Assembly (NCBI GenBank): GCA_031261885.1
Contig: JAISIU010000304.1
Span: 1 to 6,273 of the forward strand
Source of the DNA: Bifidobacteriaceae bacterium
GTDB taxonomy: Bacteria > Actinomycetota > Actinomycetes > Actinomycetales > WQXJ01
Length of the DNA stretch: 6,273 nt
Direction of reading: 5' to 3'
Both the position numbers and the translations under genes were made by a program. Of this stretch, positions 5,577-6,273 are shown piece after piece. The notes under the pieces were generated by a model. It saw only the letters and a list, made by a program, of their open reading frames with translations, had not been told where the DNA came from and searched no databases. Within the stretch, counting starts at the first letter, position 1. Each line of letters starts with the position of its first letter.

Positions 5577-6048
5577 CTGCCCAAATACTGGCTGACGGAT
5601 CATTACAAGAGTGCTTGAAAGTCCAGGTCGACCAATAGCAGCAAAGTCGGCCGATGCGTTGGCGGGAGAGGCCCAGGACGGCCGCGATGTCGGTTTGGCT
5701 TAGGCCGTCGCGGCGGAGAGCCATCGCCGACTCCCGCCGAAGCGCGGCGGCGCGCACCAAGGCGGAGCGACCTTCGCGGTCCAGTCGGCTCGCCTCTTCC
5801 ACGGCCCCAGCAACCGTCGCGGGCAGCTCGAAACGGACGTTCACGGCGATTGCCTCGGAGGGCTGATCCGTCCACATCGACGCAATGTCCCCCGCCTCAG
5901 CCGCAATGTCCCGCGCGCGGCGTGCCTGCCCCATCGCCGTGATTGTCTTCTTGCCGTCTGGACCTGGAGATGTCAAAGCGGGCAGCCGGAACACCCACCA
6001 CCGGCCCTCGTGGCGCGCCACAACCTCATACGCGGGCATCCCGTGCAT
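5557..6048 (-). CDS. HicB-like N-terminal domain / helix-turn-helix protein with an aberrant C-terminal tail
   Basis: A 163-residue protein. I chose ATG 6048 because GAGG (6055-6058) lies 6 nt upstream; ATG 6054 directly abuts that site. Residues 5-60 (YEVVARHEGRWWVFRLPAL, then ARRARDIAAEAGDIASMWTD) resemble HicB-type antitoxin-like domains common in actinobacteria; 67-78 is the VNVRFELPATVA segment; 80-110 is an Ala/Arg/Glu-rich helix; 115-135 is a helix-turn-helix (GLSQTDIAAVLGLSRQRIGRL). Relatives that I know of this shape normally stop soon after that helix. Here 28 further residues (136-163, with three Cys and four Trp) are encoded by lower-GC DNA, as if the natural end were replaced at a junction near 5640. 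It starts 39 bp after the radA stop on the same strand and could be co-transcribed. Role: probable small DNA-binding regulator or solitary antitoxin-like protein (inference); no toxin gene is next to it. Confidence 0.75.
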   Translation of the reverse strand: MHGMPAYEVVARHEGRWWVFRLPALTSPGPDGKKTITAMGQARRARDIAAEAGDIASMWTDQPSEAIAVNVRFELPATVAGAVEEASRLDREGRSALVRAAALRRESAMALRRDGLSQTDIAAVLGLSRQRIGRLCCYWSTWTFKHSCNDPSASIWAVVWALK

Positions 6049-6086
6049 CACCATCCTCGCTTAGGAAAGAGACCAAGTTTGCCACT

Positions 6087-6155
6087 GTCAGGCGGCGCAG
6101 GCCGCCGCCTCCAGGGCGCGGCGGGCGGCCGTGCGGACGTCCGGGGCCTCGACCA
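6087..6155. repeat. Right direct repeat: intact radA 3' end matching 3764-3832
   Basis: The copy that lies in the functional radA frame. The hairpin seen in the left copy is kept with paired changes: GGCGGC (6091-6096) with GCCGCC (6104-6109) around the same 7-nt loop GCAGGCC, against GGCGAC/GTCGCC on the left. The match begins one base left of the stop codon (6088-6090 on the complement) and extends about 65 bp into the coding region. Confidence 0.85.
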
Positions 6156-6273
6156 AATCGAGGGCCGGATCCACCGCGACCGAGGCGGCCGTGCCGACCG
6201 GGACAACGGCGCGGCGCGCCCCGAGGCGCGCCGCCTCGGCCAGGCGGCGGGCCATGCCATGGACCGGGCGGAC
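6088..6273 (-). CDS. radA: DNA repair protein RadA, C-terminal end (partial, 5' part outside window)
   Basis: The last 61 residues of a minus-strand gene entering from the right edge. The segment RPVHGMARRLAEAARLG followed by RRAVVPVG matches the C-terminal Lon-protease-like domain of RadA/Sms, where an R-P-V-x-x-x-x-R-R-L-x-E-A-x-R-L-G helix precedes the A-x-V-P strand; VEAPDVRTAARRALEA is the final helix region. RadA is a hexameric RecA-like ATPase/helicase acting in recombinational repair and branch migration; its zinc finger and Walker motifs would lie outside the window. The stop is TGA 6090-6088. This 3' end is the sequence duplicated at 3764-3832, so the visible C-terminus may have been supplied by incoming DNA. 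Identification rests on 61 residues. Confidence 0.75.
   Translation of the reverse strand, partial: VRPVHGMARRLAEAARLGARRAVVPVGTAASVAVDPALDLVEAPDVRTAARRALEAAACAA

Larger units (their letters stand above)
3764..6155. mobile_element. Candidate small genomic island inserted at the radA 3' end
   Basis: The segment is bracketed by direct repeats of the radA 3' end (3764-3832 and 6087-6155). Inside it are a low-GC toroid/membrane-protein gene, a small coupled ORF, and an HTH gene with an aberrant low-GC tail. Composition falls from about 70% G+C in the HAD gene to 42-45% in counted lines at 4621-4680 and 5341-5400, then rises again near 5640. No integrase, excisionase, transposase or tRNA is visible, so if this is an integrated element it is a remnant or was mobilised in trans. 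The HTH gene could instead be native DNA downstream of radA, with only about 3833-5640 being foreign. Confidence 0.45.

Noticed and set aside
5557..6048. Complete type II toxin-antitoxin pair around the HicB-like/HTH gene
   Set aside because: No HicA-like or other toxin ORF is adjacent: radA lies on one side and the small ORF/toroid gene on the other.

Overview
The window comes from a high-GC Gram-positive (actinobacterial) chromosome. Most genes are GC-rich (a counted 60-base line inside the HAD gene is 70% G+C) with strong G/C third-position use, several probable starts are GTG with clear Shine-Dalgarno sequences, and there is a lipoprotein-type amino-acid ABC binding protein. Genus cannot be fixed from the sequence.

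Layout, left to right. (1) 1-705, minus: 5' part of an amino-acid ABC transporter solute-binding lipoprotein, cut by the window edge. (2) 706-1191: GC-rich stretch without a convincing gene; it is the upstream region of the binding-protein gene and holds a hairpin and a possible leader-peptide-like reading frame. (3) 1192-2760, minus: a Schlafen/AlbA_2 - HATPase_c_4 - winged-helix protein (COG2865-type putative regulator). (4) 2761-3004: AT-richer divergent intergenic region carrying two arrays of degenerate 7-bp tandem repeats (consensus AACCTAY, variant AACTCAC). (5) 3005-3742, plus: HAD-superfamily phosphatase. (6) 3764-3832: an approximately 69-bp degenerate copy of the 3' end of radA. (7) 3833-4081: C-rich, G-poor stretch without a convincing gene. 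(8) 4082-5311, minus: alpha/alpha-toroid (squalene-cyclase/prenyltransferase-repeat-like) protein with a C-terminal membrane anchor, in markedly lower-GC DNA (counted lines of 42-45%), preceded by a small ORF (5308-5511) overlapping it by ATGA. (9) 5557-6048, minus: HicB-like/HTH protein with an odd low-GC tail. (10) 6088-6273, minus: 3' end of radA.

The main structural observation is that the last codons of radA occur twice in direct orientation, 2323 bp apart, bracketing the low-GC toroid module. The left copy lies 21 bp beyond the convergent stop codon of the HAD gene. This fits insertion of a small foreign segment at the radA 3' end, with the original radA end displaced to the far side and a replacement end supplied by the incoming DNA. 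No integrase is in the window. The toroid plus membrane protein, with its translationally coupled small partner, is the accessory cargo; its function cannot be named from sequence alone.

The second observation is the heptamer repeat array in front of the AlbA_2/HATPase/winged-helix gene, which could be an operator array for that protein or a hypervariable spacer between two divergent genes.
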